Origin: a virus | Direction: 5' to 3' (one strand) | IMG/VR virus record: IMGVR_UViG_3300030618_000012 | Location: 1 to 64,000 of that record | Length of the DNA: 64,000 nucleotides | In this document: piece after piece, positions 33,451 to 40,626 of the stretch | Layout: each line of letters starts with the position of its first letter | Position numbering within the stretch: the first letter of the stretch is position 1 | Made by a program: the position numbers and the translations under genes | Notes under the pieces: generated by a model | What the model was told of the DNA's origin: nothing | The model's database searches: none | What the model saw: the letters and a program-made list of their open reading frames with translations, nothing else

Positions 33451-33746
33451 ATCGAAGCGAAGCGATGGATATTATTCAGCGGTCGATCAATGACGCGAAG
33501 ATGAGCCTTCCCTGTTTTCTGGTCGACCTTGGCAAGGTGTTCGGCGGTGCATACGCAGGAATTGCAATCGTGTTCGCGGACAACGAAGACGCTGCAGCGC
33601 GCCTCGTGAACCAGACATACAAAGACGCCCTTCACCTGAACCCGTCTTCGTTCGGCCAGCACACCAACCGCGAGCGTCAGTGCAAGGCTTCTGATTGCGA
33701 TCGCATGGACTCGTCGGTGCCGGGCGCATTTATCGTAATGGGGTGA
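33447..33746 (+). CDS. Unknown 99-residue protein
   Basis: ATGA overlap. MNRSEAMDIIQRSINDAKMS is helical; GGAYAGIAIVFADNEDAAAR follows. The end has a Cys pair (RQCKASDCDRMD). Not recognised. Confidence 0.65.
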   Translation: MNRSEAMDIIQRSINDAKMSLPCFLVDLGKVFGGAYAGIAIVFADNEDAAARLVNQTYKDALHLNPSSFGQHTNRERQCKASDCDRMDSSVPGAFIVMG

Positions 33747-33750
33747 TATC

Positions 33751-33933
33751 GTGAAAGAATCGAAACGCGTCGACAACCGGGTATTTTGCGATACATGCAA
33801 CAGCTTGCGATCGAAAGACTGCAGCCGGGCAGATTGCGGTATGCGCATCGAGGTTACAGCCGTTCCAAAGGATGATGTCTACTTTATCGCTGAAGGCTGC
33901 AGCGTAACCACACGTAAGGCCATGCTGGATTAG
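33751..33933 (+). CDS. Small Cys-rich protein
   Basis: 60 residues from GTG. VFCDTCNSLRSKDCSRADCG has four Cys and likely binds zinc. The rest, IEVTAVPKDDVYFIAEG, is beta-like. Spacing from the previous stop is 4 bases. Confidence 0.6.
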   Translation: MKESKRVDNRVFCDTCNSLRSKDCSRADCGMRIEVTAVPKDDVYFIAEGCSVTTRKAMLD

Positions 33934-33945
33934 GAAGGTGTCGCG

Positions 33946-34098
33946 ATGGACGATTTCGGAACGCTTATTTCGAACACGCCAGCGTACGCGCACGGCGCAT
34001 GCCTTTGCGGTTTCTTCGTGTTTATGATGTGTGCGGAGTGCAACATGTCCGAACACTTTCACGACGAACTGCTTCGCGCGTACGGTGCGATTGAATGA
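33946..34098 (+). CDS. 50-residue Cys-rich protein
   Basis: AGGAAGGTG 5 bases before the ATG. MDDFGTLISNTPAYAHGACL then CGFFVFMMCAECNMSEHFHD; two Cys pairs and nearby His suggest a zinc site. It overlaps the next gene by 4 bases (ATGA), which supports translation. Confidence 0.65.
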   Translation: MDDFGTLISNTPAYAHGACLCGFFVFMMCAECNMSEHFHDELLRAYGAIE

Positions 34099-34265
34099 AC
34101 CAATCGTACATGTTAATGTTCGTTTTTGGCTTCTTTACCGGGCTCGTTGCTGTCGGATGGTTCATTGTATTTTTGTCGCGGTATCGTGAAGTGCAGTTTA
34201 AGAAATTGGAGAATTCGACATGGGTCGACAAACGATTTGGGATGGTCGAGGACTACCCGAAATAG
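34095..34265 (+). CDS. 56-residue single-pass membrane protein
   Basis: MNQSYMLMFVFGFFTGLVAV GWFIVFLS forms an N-terminal membrane helix, followed by a charged tail (RYREVQFKKLENSTWVDKRF). ATGA start overlap. It shares 46 bases with the next gene in another frame; both frames look coding. Confidence 0.65.
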   Translation: MNQSYMLMFVFGFFTGLVAVGWFIVFLSRYREVQFKKLENSTWVDKRFGMVEDYPK

Positions 34266-34495
34266 GCGACGAGGTTCTGTTCGATACGGCTTCGTCTGGC
34301 TGGTGTCGGGGATTCGTAGACCGCTTCGAAGTTGTTAGAAAGAATCCAAGCCAGTGCAAGCATGATTCGTACGCATGGCGGATCGAAGTGCATATGGTCT
34401 GTCGCGATGCCGGGCGCGAGACGTATCCCATGATGCGTTTTCTTGAGGAAGTGTTTCCGCTTACGCATCAAATATTGATCAAGGCGGAGAAATGA
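34220..34495 (+). CDS. Unknown 91-residue protein
   Basis: TTGGAGAATTCGAC precedes the ATG. IGDEVLFDTASSGWCRGFVD resembles a small SH3-like barrel; WRIEVHMVCRDAGRETYPMM follows. Overlaps both neighbours. Not recognised. Confidence 0.65.
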   Translation: MGRQTIWDGRGLPEIGDEVLFDTASSGWCRGFVDRFEVVRKNPSQCKHDSYAWRIEVHMVCRDAGRETYPMMRFLEEVFPLTHQILIKAEK

Positions 34496-34767
34496 AGCGC
34501 GACTCCATCCAGGCGCGTGATATCACGCCGGGAATGACCATTGTTCCGCCGATCCGCACCATGCGCCACGCGCTCGTCGAGCGGGTCAGGCGCGATGGCG
34601 ACGGGCTCGTGATCGATACGCAAGGCACACCATTCGATAAGAATGACATTCCGCGAAACATGCGCAATCACAACACATCCTATATAGTTCTCGTGACCGA
34701 CATCGGCCTGAAATCTTACGACGCAAACCAGGTCGTTGACGTTCTGGTATATGAACCTCATGGCTAA
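34492..34767 (+). CDS. Unknown 91-residue protein, small barrel-like
   Basis: ATGA overlap. SIQARDITPGMTIVPPIRTM then HALVERVRRDGDGLVIDTQG reads like an intein/Hint-like or SH3-like small barrel (DLxxGMTIxxP... VxxVxxDGD), a fold seen in many small phage proteins (also 36686 and 39450). Function unknown. Confidence 0.65.
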   Translation: MKRDSIQARDITPGMTIVPPIRTMRHALVERVRRDGDGLVIDTQGTPFDKNDIPRNMRNHNTSYIVLVTDIGLKSYDANQVVDVLVYEPHG

Positions 34768-34945
34768 ACCAAGCGGAGGGAGGGGTATTCGTCGGCGCGG
34801 CCTGATATGGGGTCAATCGTTCGAAGGTCCGGGTACGATTGGATACTGTTACATCAAGTGTCTTAAATGCCCCAATGCGACGCAGCGCGACAGACCTTTG
34901 TGTCGGCTGTGCAGTGAGAAAGAAAACAGAAGGCGGATGAAATGA
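34760..34945 (+). CDS. Small zinc-finger-like protein
   Basis: 61 residues. CYIKCLKCPNATQRDRPLCR LC gives CxxxCxxC and CxxC, a likely zinc ribbon, followed by a basic tail. Start is uncertain: ATG at 34760 or 34751. It overlaps both neighbours. Confidence 0.6.
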   Translation: MAKPSGGRGIRRRGLIWGQSFEGPGTIGYCYIKCLKCPNATQRDRPLCRLCSEKENRRRMK

Positions 34946-35241
34946 GCGCAACGTATGTGTATTTAGTATCCGCGTACACGTCGCACGAGTCCTGCAATGT
35001 CATCGCATGCTTCTCGCTTGAGCGCGATGCCAAGGCGTTCGCGGATCGCTGCAGAAAGTATGATGAGAAGAAGCCGCATGTTCCTTATCTCAACGAACCA
35101 GACGAAAACTGGACGCGTTGGGAAAAGGCGAACGGGCGCTGGTACGATCGGCATCCGGCGAAGCTGCATTCAGAGCCAGACGCTTATATCGTTGAGGGTA
35201 TCAGGTTGCGACCGGCCGTCATGAAAAAGGTCCCGAAATGA
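34942..35241 (+). CDS. Unknown 99-residue protein
   Basis: ATGA overlap. Starts MSATYVYLVSAYTSHESCNV with DAKAFADRCRKYDEKKP, then a Trp-rich turn (ENWTRWEKANGRWYDRHPAK). Small alpha/beta. Function unknown. Confidence 0.65.
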   Translation: MSATYVYLVSAYTSHESCNVIACFSLERDAKAFADRCRKYDEKKPHVPYLNEPDENWTRWEKANGRWYDRHPAKLHSEPDAYIVEGIRLRPAVMKKVPK

Positions 35242-35555
35242 ACCTTGATAACGTTTTGGTCGTATCGTTCGAAACGCTCGTCGAGTCTGTACGGCATATC
35301 TCTATGGACCCGGAGAAGATCAGGATTCTGATTCTTATATCGAAGACAGATAAGCCTCACTACGTCACAAATTGGGACGGAAAGGTTTTGAAAGTTAACC
35401 CGCCTGTCAGGATGACATGTCCCTTAGACTCTGTTGAGTTTCCATGCAATAACAAGATCGCCACCGAGTTCGATCCGTTGTCGGCGTTGTCGGCGTGCTT
35501 TCGTTGCCGCGCTGTCGTTTGTGCCGTCGACAAAGGTCGAATCTTTTCGGATTAG
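35238..35555 (+). CDS. Unknown 105-residue protein
   Basis: ATGA overlap. Beta-rich front (LVVSFETLVESVRHISMDPE) and KIRILILISKTDKPHYVTNW; Cys near the end (CFRCRAVVC). TAG stop in the TTAGAG arm of the next hairpin. End of a run of 20 genes coupled from about 30.6 kb. Confidence 0.65.
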   Translation: MNLDNVLVVSFETLVESVRHISMDPEKIRILILISKTDKPHYVTNWDGKVLKVNPPVRMTCPLDSVEFPCNNKIATEFDPLSALSACFRCRAVVCAVDKGRIFSD

Positions 35556-35568
35556 AGTGTTTCCTCTA
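35552..35568 (+). terminator. TTAGAG/CTCTA hairpin
   Basis: TTAGAG, 6-base loop, CTCTA, no T-run. A degenerate cassette copy: the promoter behind it lacks the TCGA pair and shows only GATACACTA (35579-35588). Confidence 0.5.
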
Positions 35569-35614
35569 GGCATGTTAGCGATACACTAGACGCCTAAACC
35601 AGAAAGGAATCAGA

Positions 35615-35899
35615 ATGTCCGATCCAAGGCAAACCCATCTTCGCTTTCTCCTTGACGCAGAGTACCGTTATCTAGGCGAGCCCATGGCGAAGGTAATAGA
35701 CGACGTTCTGCTTCTGTTGCCCGACCTGGTAGAGGATCGCGACGCGCTCGCGCAGGATGTCAACGCCGGTTTGAGTGAAGAGCACCGCGAGGCACAGAAG
35801 CGCCTCGAAAAGAAGCGCCGCGAGTTCTCGTCTGTTCTCTGTCAGGTCGAGCACCTTCGACAGGTAATCAGGCAGTATTACAGGAACACTTCGATATGA
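35615..35899 (+). CDS. Unknown 94-residue coiled-coil protein
   Basis: AGAAAGGAATCAGA before the ATG. VIDDVLLLLPDLVEDRDALA then EEHREAQKRLEKKRREFSSV are helices with heptad character. It overlaps the next gene by 4 bases. Confidence 0.7.
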   Translation: MSDPRQTHLRFLLDAEYRYLGEPMAKVIDDVLLLLPDLVEDRDALAQDVNAGLSEEHREAQKRLEKKRREFSSVLCQVEHLRQVIRQYYRNTSI

Positions 35900-36306
35900 A
35901 CAAGACACCGTTTATCACGATGAAGAAGCAGGTTCGCCACATCATACCGGGCGATATCATCGTAAGCTCGACCATGGGCGCCAAGCTCGTTACGTACGCT
36001 GCACGAAGCATTGATGGTAACTTCGTTTTTTTCTTCGGACTGCCTAACGAAAAGGGCGAGTTCGACGACGAAAAGGGGACGGGCAGACGCGTTAGTGTCG
36101 ACCGATTTTGGGGCGAAACTGAGTTCACCGTGATCGTTGGCGTTACCCCGACGAGTGCCGAGATTCTGCTTTTGCGAGAACAACTCGCCGCGCGTGATGC
36201 TGCGCTGGACGCGGTACTGAAGCTTGCCACGTCTCAGGCCGGTCCGCTCAATCCGGCCTGCTTCGACATCGTTGCTTTGCTTGATCGGAACGGGGTTCGG
36301 ATATGA
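35896..36306 (+). CDS. Unknown 136-residue protein
   Basis: ATGA overlap. HIIPGDIIVSSTMGAKLVTY then GNFVFFFGLPNEKG is small-barrel-like; the C-terminal half is helical (LLLREQLAARDAALDAVLKL). Not recognised. Confidence 0.65.
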   Translation: MNKTPFITMKKQVRHIIPGDIIVSSTMGAKLVTYAARSIDGNFVFFFGLPNEKGEFDDEKGTGRRVSVDRFWGETEFTVIVGVTPTSAEILLLREQLAARDAALDAVLKLATSQAGPLNPACFDIVALLDRNGVRI

Positions 36307-36689
36307 ACGAGAAAACCACCCCCGTGTCGCGCCGTCGCTTCGAGGTTGAAATTCGTGTTGTCGAAGTCGTTGACAACCCGGCGTACTACGACCCGTACGC
36401 AGAACAAAATTTTCGCTCGACAACGACCCATGATCTTTTCGACGCGGGCAATCCAAAGTTCGGCATGAAGTCAGGGTCGGATGTCCAGAAGACGATCAAG
36501 AAAGACGTCGGATATGCCGAAGTATCGTTCGACTTTAGCCTGTTGGAATTCTCGAAGTACTTGCGCGACGGTGCGATGGAAGCGATGCTGGAAGATCGCG
36601 TAAAGAATGCGGTGTTCGCATGCATCGTCGACAAGTCTTTTGGTATCGTTACGCAGCTTGTCAAGTGGTTTAAAAGGAATCCATCATGA
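36303..36689 (+). CDS. Unknown 128-residue protein
   Basis: ATGA overlap. EVEIRVVEVVDNPAYYDPYA is beta; the end (LEDRVKNAVFACIVDKSFGI) is helical. No family recognised. Confidence 0.65.
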   Translation: MNEKTTPVSRRRFEVEIRVVEVVDNPAYYDPYAEQNFRSTTTHDLFDAGNPKFGMKSGSDVQKTIKKDVGYAEVSFDFSLLEFSKYLRDGAMEAMLEDRVKNAVFACIVDKSFGIVTQLVKWFKRNPS

Positions 36690-36916
36690 AAATAAGAGCC
36701 GTTCGCGTGGGCGAGCTTAGACTGGGCGCGATTATTCGTTGGCCGATCGACCAGACGCTCTACCATCGCGTCAAGGGTATCACGCGCAACCCCGGTAACA
36801 CGGCGCTTGTAAAGGTCGACGGCGGACGTTCTATTGGCTTCTCGATCGACGAGCATGTCTATGTGCTTGAAGACGAACCGGCGCTGATCGTACTGGACGC
36901 TTTACAACTCGGATGA
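36686..36916 (+). CDS. Unknown 76-residue small barrel-like protein
   Basis: ATGA overlap. MKIRAVRVGELRLGAIIRWP and YHRVKGITRNPGNTALVKVD then IGFSIDEHVYVLED fit the same small-barrel plan as the 34492 and 39450 products. Function unknown. Confidence 0.65.
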   Translation: MKIRAVRVGELRLGAIIRWPIDQTLYHRVKGITRNPGNTALVKVDGGRSIGFSIDEHVYVLEDEPALIVLDALQLG

Positions 36917-37128
36917 CAGTCGACGAGCTTCGAGCCCTGATCAACGACCCGTCTGTTCGCGGTGACCTTGTTGTAATGGTTCCTGACGATATGGCGTTGT
37001 TTGGTGAGTCATCACCCGATGTCGCGCGCGTATCAAGACCAAGATTCTTCATCGGTTCCGACAAGTGCGAGCCCGACGACCCGAAAGCAAACTTCTTCTA
37101 CATCGGACCAAAAGGATTTAACGAATGA
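36913..37128 (+). CDS. Unknown 71-residue protein
   Basis: ATGA overlap. MTVDELRALINDPSVRGDLV VMVPDDMALFGE: a short helix then beta strands. Resembles small phage proteins that begin TVxELxxxL...DxxVxxxDD, function unknown. Confidence 0.65.
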   Translation: MTVDELRALINDPSVRGDLVVMVPDDMALFGESSPDVARVSRPRFFIGSDKCEPDDPKANFFYIGPKGFNE

Positions 37129-37538
37129 AGCCCAATTCAAACACCTATTTCGGTCGCTATCGAATTTACCTTCGAGAGGCGTCGACCGGTATGTTGATCG
37201 CGCCGTTCAGTCCGCACCTTTGGGATAGATTCATCGACAGCCTGGTTGACGTCATTATGACGCTGGTAACGTTCGCCTTCCTTATTGGGTGTATCTGCGT
37301 CTATCCGGTCGCCGTGGCACTCTTCGCCCTTTTCGCGTGCGAGGGTGACCGACTCAGAGCAAAGCGATACGAAGCATACTTGTCTCGCATGTCGAAGGAA
37401 ATCAAGAGTTTCAGCAATGCCGACAAGGTCGAGTTTCTGAGCGTGCCGGACGGGTATTGTGACAAACCAATGGACGATGTGTGGATATGTACTCGCGGTA
37501 GGGGTCACGAAGGCCCGTGCGCGGACGAACGCCCATGA
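37125..37538 (+). CDS. Membrane protein with Cys-rich tail
   Basis: 137 residues, ATGA overlap. Two membrane segments (DVIMTLVTFAFLIGCICVYP and VAVALFALFAC), a basic helical region, and a C-terminal CDKPMDDVWICTRGRGHEGP C tail that resembles a CxxH-type zinc motif. Function unknown. Confidence 0.65.
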   Translation: MKPNSNTYFGRYRIYLREASTGMLIAPFSPHLWDRFIDSLVDVIMTLVTFAFLIGCICVYPVAVALFALFACEGDRLRAKRYEAYLSRMSKEIKSFSNADKVEFLSVPDGYCDKPMDDVWICTRGRGHEGPCADERP

Positions 37539-37693
37539 CCGATCCCGTCACGGAAGATACGGAGCCGTACCGCTCCCGCGATTTCTTTACATGCGGTTTA
37601 TGCGGCGGCTCTGGCTGGGTGCCTCGCGACCCTGACATCGGAACCGATCAGGAATGTTTCGTTTGCGACGGGAAGGGAGAAGTTACAGATTAG
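37535..37693 (+). CDS. 52-residue zinc-knuckle protein
   Basis: ATGA overlap. FTCGLCGGSGWVPRDPDIGT then CFVCDGKGEV has two CxxCxGxG units like the DnaJ zinc domain. The TAG stop lies in the TTAGAG arm of the cassette hairpin. Confidence 0.7.
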   Translation: MTDPVTEDTEPYRSRDFFTCGLCGGSGWVPRDPDIGTDQECFVCDGKGEVTD

Positions 37694-37707
37694 AGGCTTC
37701 ACTCTAA
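37690..37707 (+). terminator. TTAGAG/CTCTAA terminator
   Basis: TTAGAG, 6-base loop, CTCTAA, TTT. Stop codon of the gene before lies in the first arm. Confidence 0.7.
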
Positions 37708-37715
37708 TTTAGTTA

Positions 37716-37745
37716 GTGACAAGCGTCGACCGCATTCGATATGAT
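37716..37745 (+). promoter_or_regulatory. TCGA-spacer promoter
   Basis: GTGACAA, 17 bases, TATGAT, spacer with TCGACCGCATTCGA. A GTCGACCGCA / TGCGGTCGAC inverted repeat covers the core (37726-37761). Confidence 0.7.
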
Positions 37746-37788
37746 TCGTTTGCGGTCGACGTGATCGCGATACCAGAAAGAGATAGAA

Positions 37789-38031
37789 ATGTCCGCACTT
37801 TCCGAAATCAACAGCAAGCGCTTCAATCGTGCTTCGCGTTTGTCCTTCAAGTTGATCGATCAGCAAGCCTCGAAGGCTATCGATCCGCGCGTAACGCGCC
37901 GGTTGGCTCGCATCGTTCTTTCCGCGATGCGTAACGGAATTCTCAAAGACGGTTATAAGCCGTCCAACGGTCTGAAGCGTGTCGCTCGCTACGGCCACAA
38001 GCGCAGGGCGCAACCCAAGGTTAATCCGTGA
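37789..38031 (+). CDS. Unknown 80-residue basic protein
   Basis: AGAAAGAGATAGAA before the ATG. Helical and basic (RLSFKLIDQQASKAIDPRVT, KRVARYGHKRRAQPK). May bind nucleic acid. It overlaps the next gene by 4 bases (GTGA). Confidence 0.7.
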   Translation: MSALSEINSKRFNRASRLSFKLIDQQASKAIDPRVTRRLARIVLSAMRNGILKDGYKPSNGLKRVARYGHKRRAQPKVNP

Positions 38032-38576
38032 CTTGGGAAACAACCCTTCAGGCTTTAGGTGCGGGCTCGCATTGCGTCGAACTCGCGTCGAGCAACGGGC
38101 GCTTTACCGCGCTCGTGAAGGTAACCGACAAGGGCTTTGTCCACCTGTTCAAGAAGCCCGACGAAGGCGACATGTACACGCCTTGGCTGCTCGTGCGCGG
38201 CGATCGCCTCGAACACCTGGCGAAGATCGAAGTAGAATTGTGGGCGTATCAGAACGCGGAACTAATGCGCCAGTTTGAACAGCCGCAAACGCGTCATTTT
38301 CAAGGATCAATCGTGAGCAAATTTCAAGTAGACCAAATCTGGCGCGCGAAACAACCAGCGAACTCGGGCGGTCTCGTTAATGACCGCGTGATCATATACG
38401 TCGGTTCGTTCGGGCAGGTCCAGTACGACTCGCCTTCCGTTGCACACGGCCGTCGCTATCCAACCGTCGGCGAAGCCGTGTTCGATAAATGGGCCGGTCG
38501 CCTTATCGAAGAAAAAGAACTGCCTCTGGACGAATGGGCGCCGTGGAACTTTCAGAACAGGGTCGCAAACAAATGA
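38028..38576 (+). CDS. Unknown 182-residue protein
   Basis: GTG start in a GTGA overlap. First half (GRFTALVKVTDKGFVHLFKK) and second half (QVDQIWRAKQPANSGGLVND) look like two small domains joined at about residue 95, where an internal ATC GTG AGC start (IVSKFQVDQIW, near 38310) would make the second domain alone. Not recognised. Confidence 0.65.
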   Translation: MTWETTLQALGAGSHCVELASSNGRFTALVKVTDKGFVHLFKKPDEGDMYTPWLLVRGDRLEHLAKIEVELWAYQNAELMRQFEQPQTRHFQGSIVSKFQVDQIWRAKQPANSGGLVNDRVIIYVGSFGQVQYDSPSVAHGRRYPTVGEAVFDKWAGRLIEEKELPLDEWAPWNFQNRVANK

Positions 38577-38821
38577 AGCTACTACTCGACGGCGAGCGCA
38601 AGGAAGTCCGCGCATCGCGACAATGGTCTATGTTCAAGCACAAAGGATTCAGAGTGACCGCGCATCGGGAAGACTGCGATACGCCTTTCGTCGAGGTTGA
38701 ACTTGCGTTCGGAACCGACGTTAAAGACGGTTCTTTGAAGTACCACATGACCGATGTCGAAGCGCTCGACCTGATTGATCGTCTGCAATCCGCCCTTTCT
38801 ATTTTGCCTTCGAGTAAGTAG
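38573..38821 (+). CDS. Unknown 82-residue protein
   Basis: ATGA overlap. MKLLLDGERKEVRASRQWSM, beta-rich, then a helix DVEALDLIDRLQSALSILPS. Not recognised. Confidence 0.65.
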   Translation: MKLLLDGERKEVRASRQWSMFKHKGFRVTAHREDCDTPFVEVELAFGTDVKDGSLKYHMTDVEALDLIDRLQSALSILPSSK

Positions 38822-38940
38822 TGAAACGCCCTTCGTTTATACGCATCGACTTTGTCGAGAATGGTCTGTACTTCAGCGTATCATTCAATGGTAGAGTGCC
38901 TTAAGGCGTTAATCGCACGCGTTCCCGGAGGAGGTTGATT

Positions 38941-39156
38941 GTGACTGTCGTGACGAAGAAGTTTCCCGAAGAGTGGATGACGCTAGACGGTCGCCGGATC
39001 GCCGTGTCTGACATGGACGAGGATCACGTACGCGCCGTACTGAACATGATCCTGAAGCGTCGCCGGTTACGCGCACGCTTGCGTCTGGAACTGAAAGCTC
39101 TTGATGAATGGGCCGAAGAATGCATCAACGACGATGCGAAGTGGGGTAAGTCTTGA
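38941..39156 (+). CDS. Unknown 71-residue protein
   Basis: GTG 6 bases after GGAGGAGG, the strongest classical ribosome site in the window; TTG at 38935 abuts it and is rejected. MTVVTKKFPEEWMTLDGRRI then ILKRRRLRARLRLELKALDE. Helical basic end. It overlaps the next (interrupted) gene by 4 bases. Confidence 0.7.
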   Translation: MTVVTKKFPEEWMTLDGRRIAVSDMDEDHVRAVLNMILKRRRLRARLRLELKALDEWAEECINDDAKWGKS

Positions 39157-39350
39157 ACCATCCGTTAGAAGACCTAAGCGTCCATCTGTAAAAGGCCTAC
39201 GTCGATATCGCCGAGGCGTTCAATGCGACGTTTCCGCCGATCGGCGATGCTCATGTAATATCGAAGGTGCGGTCGCTCATGCAGGAGGCTTCAGACAAGC
39301 TCGAACATGCTAAGGGCCTGGTTACGAGTGAGATATGCCGATCGCGTTAG
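39153..39350 (+). pseudogene. Small gene interrupted by an in-frame TAA
   Basis: TTG start in a TTGA overlap. Codons 1-12 read MNHPLEDLSVHL, codon 13 is TAA (39189-39191), and the same frame then runs KAYVDIAEAFNATFPPIGDA to a TAG at 39350 with normal codon usage and a helical end (VRSLMQEASDKLEHAKGLV). A single base change (for example from AAA, CAA or GAA) would explain it. The final TAG sits in the TTAGAG cassette arm exactly as for intact genes, so the frame is genuine. Recent nonsense mutation, or suppressed stop. Confidence 0.7.
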
Positions 39351-39364
39351 AGCCTTTCCTCTAA
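39347..39364 (+). terminator. TTAGAG/CTCTAA terminator
   Basis: TTAGAG, 6-base loop, CTCTAA, TTC. It contains the TAG end of the interrupted gene. Confidence 0.65.
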
Positions 39365-39372
39365 TTCTCCGC

Positions 39373-39402
39373 TAGACGCATGTCGACACTTTTCGATATT
39401 AT
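39373..39402 (+). promoter_or_regulatory. TCGA-spacer promoter
   Basis: TAGACG, 18 bases, TATTAT, spacer with TCGACACTTTTCGA. The -35 is the weakest of the set, the -10 one of the best. Confidence 0.6.
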
Positions 39403-39449
39403 TCGCTTGCGGTCGACGAAGACCGGGCCTAGAAAGGAACAGAAAGATC

Positions 39450-39728
39450 ATGGCGACCATCCAAATCCGCGCGCAAGACCTGAAGATTGGCGACAGGCTG
39501 GTTTTCTCCGCACACAAGACCGTCGAGCTAACCGACGTCGTCAAGGCGCCCACTTCCGGCCGTGTGTACGTCTCCTGGATGGAATCGAACGAGACGCGTA
39601 CCGGCATGATCGAGCACGATTACCACTTCGATTCGTACCTGTCGTTCGCAGCGATTGAAGTCGTCGAGGGCTTGCGCGAGATTGACGCCGACGGCTTCGC
39701 GACGTATCACCTTCCGTTCAAGCTGTAA
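39450..39728 (+). CDS. Unknown 92-residue small barrel-like protein
   Basis: AGAAAGGAACAGAAAGATC before the ATG. IRAQDLKIGDRLVFSAHKTV then SGRVYVSWMESNETRTGMIE: Hint or SH3-like short barrel start (DLKxGDxLxF). Related in plan to the 34492 and 36686 products. Function unknown. Confidence 0.7.
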   Translation: MATIQIRAQDLKIGDRLVFSAHKTVELTDVVKAPTSGRVYVSWMESNETRTGMIEHDYHFDSYLSFAAIEVVEGLREIDADGFATYHLPFKL

Positions 39729-39755
39729 AATCAAGCGAGCCCGGCGCGAGTCGGG

Positions 39756-39769
39756 TTTATGCGTATAAA
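39756..39769. promoter_or_regulatory. Palindrome TTTATGCGTATAAA (site 1)
   Basis: Near-perfect dyad in the leader of the 39798 gene, 28 bases before its ATG, overlapping the only -10-like TATAAA. First of three related sites. Likely operator. Confidence 0.55.
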
Positions 39770-39797
39770 CTCTTCGCTTAACAGAAAGGAATAGAAC

Positions 39798-40202
39798 ATG
39801 AAAACCCTGATTATCGAGCCGTTCAAGCAAATGACCTTCCGCATGCTCCCGTTCGATCGCGTATGGGACTTGGAAATGATCGGCGGTATTCTCGAACTGA
39901 TCGACAGCGGCGTCGGATATTGGGCGGTCGACGAGGCGCCGGAGCCGCACCAATTGCCGTTGCTCTTCGTGCTCACCGAACAAGAGCCATTGAGTGCTGA
40001 AGGTCCGCAAACGCACCGCGTCGACCTGGCGACTGTCGCATGCGGTATCAATCGCATTCTGTCGGGCTCGTGCGAAGTGAACGTCGACGCGATCGGCAAC
40101 ATCGCGAAGTTCGTCGCGACAAACGACCTATCGCACGTCGATATCGAAGACATGGACCTGATCGTCCAGGCTGGCGTGTACGGCAAGATCGTGTTCGGGT
40201 GA
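39798..40202 (+). CDS. Unknown 134-residue acidic protein
   Basis: AGAAAGGAATAGAAC before the ATG. Acidic (GVGYWAVDEAPEPHQLPLLF, VDIEDMDLIVQAGVYGKI). The Leu/Ile pattern suggests a compact alpha/beta fold. Its leader carries the palindrome at 39756. Confidence 0.7.
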   Translation: MKTLIIEPFKQMTFRMLPFDRVWDLEMIGGILELIDSGVGYWAVDEAPEPHQLPLLFVLTEQEPLSAEGPQTHRVDLATVACGINRILSGSCEVNVDAIGNIAKFVATNDLSHVDIEDMDLIVQAGVYGKIVFG

Positions 40203-40330
40203 AAATACGCCACCTGAAGAAACGACCGCGACCCGTCGAGCGAGCATGGATTTACGGCGGTCGTTTCACCGTACCAAAAGAGACGGTCGACGCGATCACC
40301 GCTTGGCTTAAGTCTTTCATTCGCATGTAA
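40199..40330 (+). CDS. 43-residue basic protein
   Basis: GTG start in a GTGA overlap. MKIRHLKKRPRPVERAWIYG then VPKETVDAITAWLKSFIRM. Short, basic, helical end. Overlap with the gene before is the main support. Confidence 0.6.
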   Translation: MKIRHLKKRPRPVERAWIYGGRFTVPKETVDAITAWLKSFIRM

Positions 40331-40341
40331 AACCGCGCGAC

Positions 40342-40355
40342 TTTATGCGCATAAA
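40342..40355. promoter_or_regulatory. Palindrome TTTATGCGCATAAA (site 2)
   Basis: Perfect 14-base dyad 16 bases before the next ATG. With flanks it matches site 3 (41777) over 23 bases in inverted orientation. Confidence 0.6.
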
Positions 40356-40371
40356 CTTTGAGGTAAGCATC

Positions 40372-40626
40372 ATGGCACGAAAGAAAATGAATGCGGCCGA
40401 ACGTATCGCTGCGCTGGTTGAGCGGGCAAAGTTAAATGGTCGTGCGCGTATCACGCTGAAGCGCAACCACAGGCTAGGGTTTAGCCGCGAGGTAGTCGAG
40501 TGCTACCTGTCGGGTACCGTCTACCGAAACGGGCAGTACGTCGGCCGGCGACTGTTTTTCAGTCTTAACGGAAATAGAATCTCCCGTTCTAAGCTGCTGG
40601 GCATCATGATGGATTGGCTTGAATGA
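40372..40626 (+). CDS. Unknown 84-residue basic protein
   Basis: TTTGAGGTAAGCATC precedes this ATG (MARKKMNAAERIAALVERAK); a longer frame would read through the palindrome. RNHRLGFSREVVECYLSGTV and a basic helical start suggest nucleic-acid binding. It overlaps the next gene by 4 bases. Confidence 0.65.
   Translation: MARKKMNAAERIAALVERAKLNGRARITLKRNHRLGFSREVVECYLSGTVYRNGQYVGRRLFFSLNGNRISRSKLLGIMMDWLE

Noticed and set aside
38821-38904. A 27-codon frame (MKRPSFIRIDFVENGL) joined to the stop before it.
   Set aside because: Short and without a ribosome site. It contains TCGA-N5-TCGA, one base off the cassette spacing, so neither gene nor promoter is supported.
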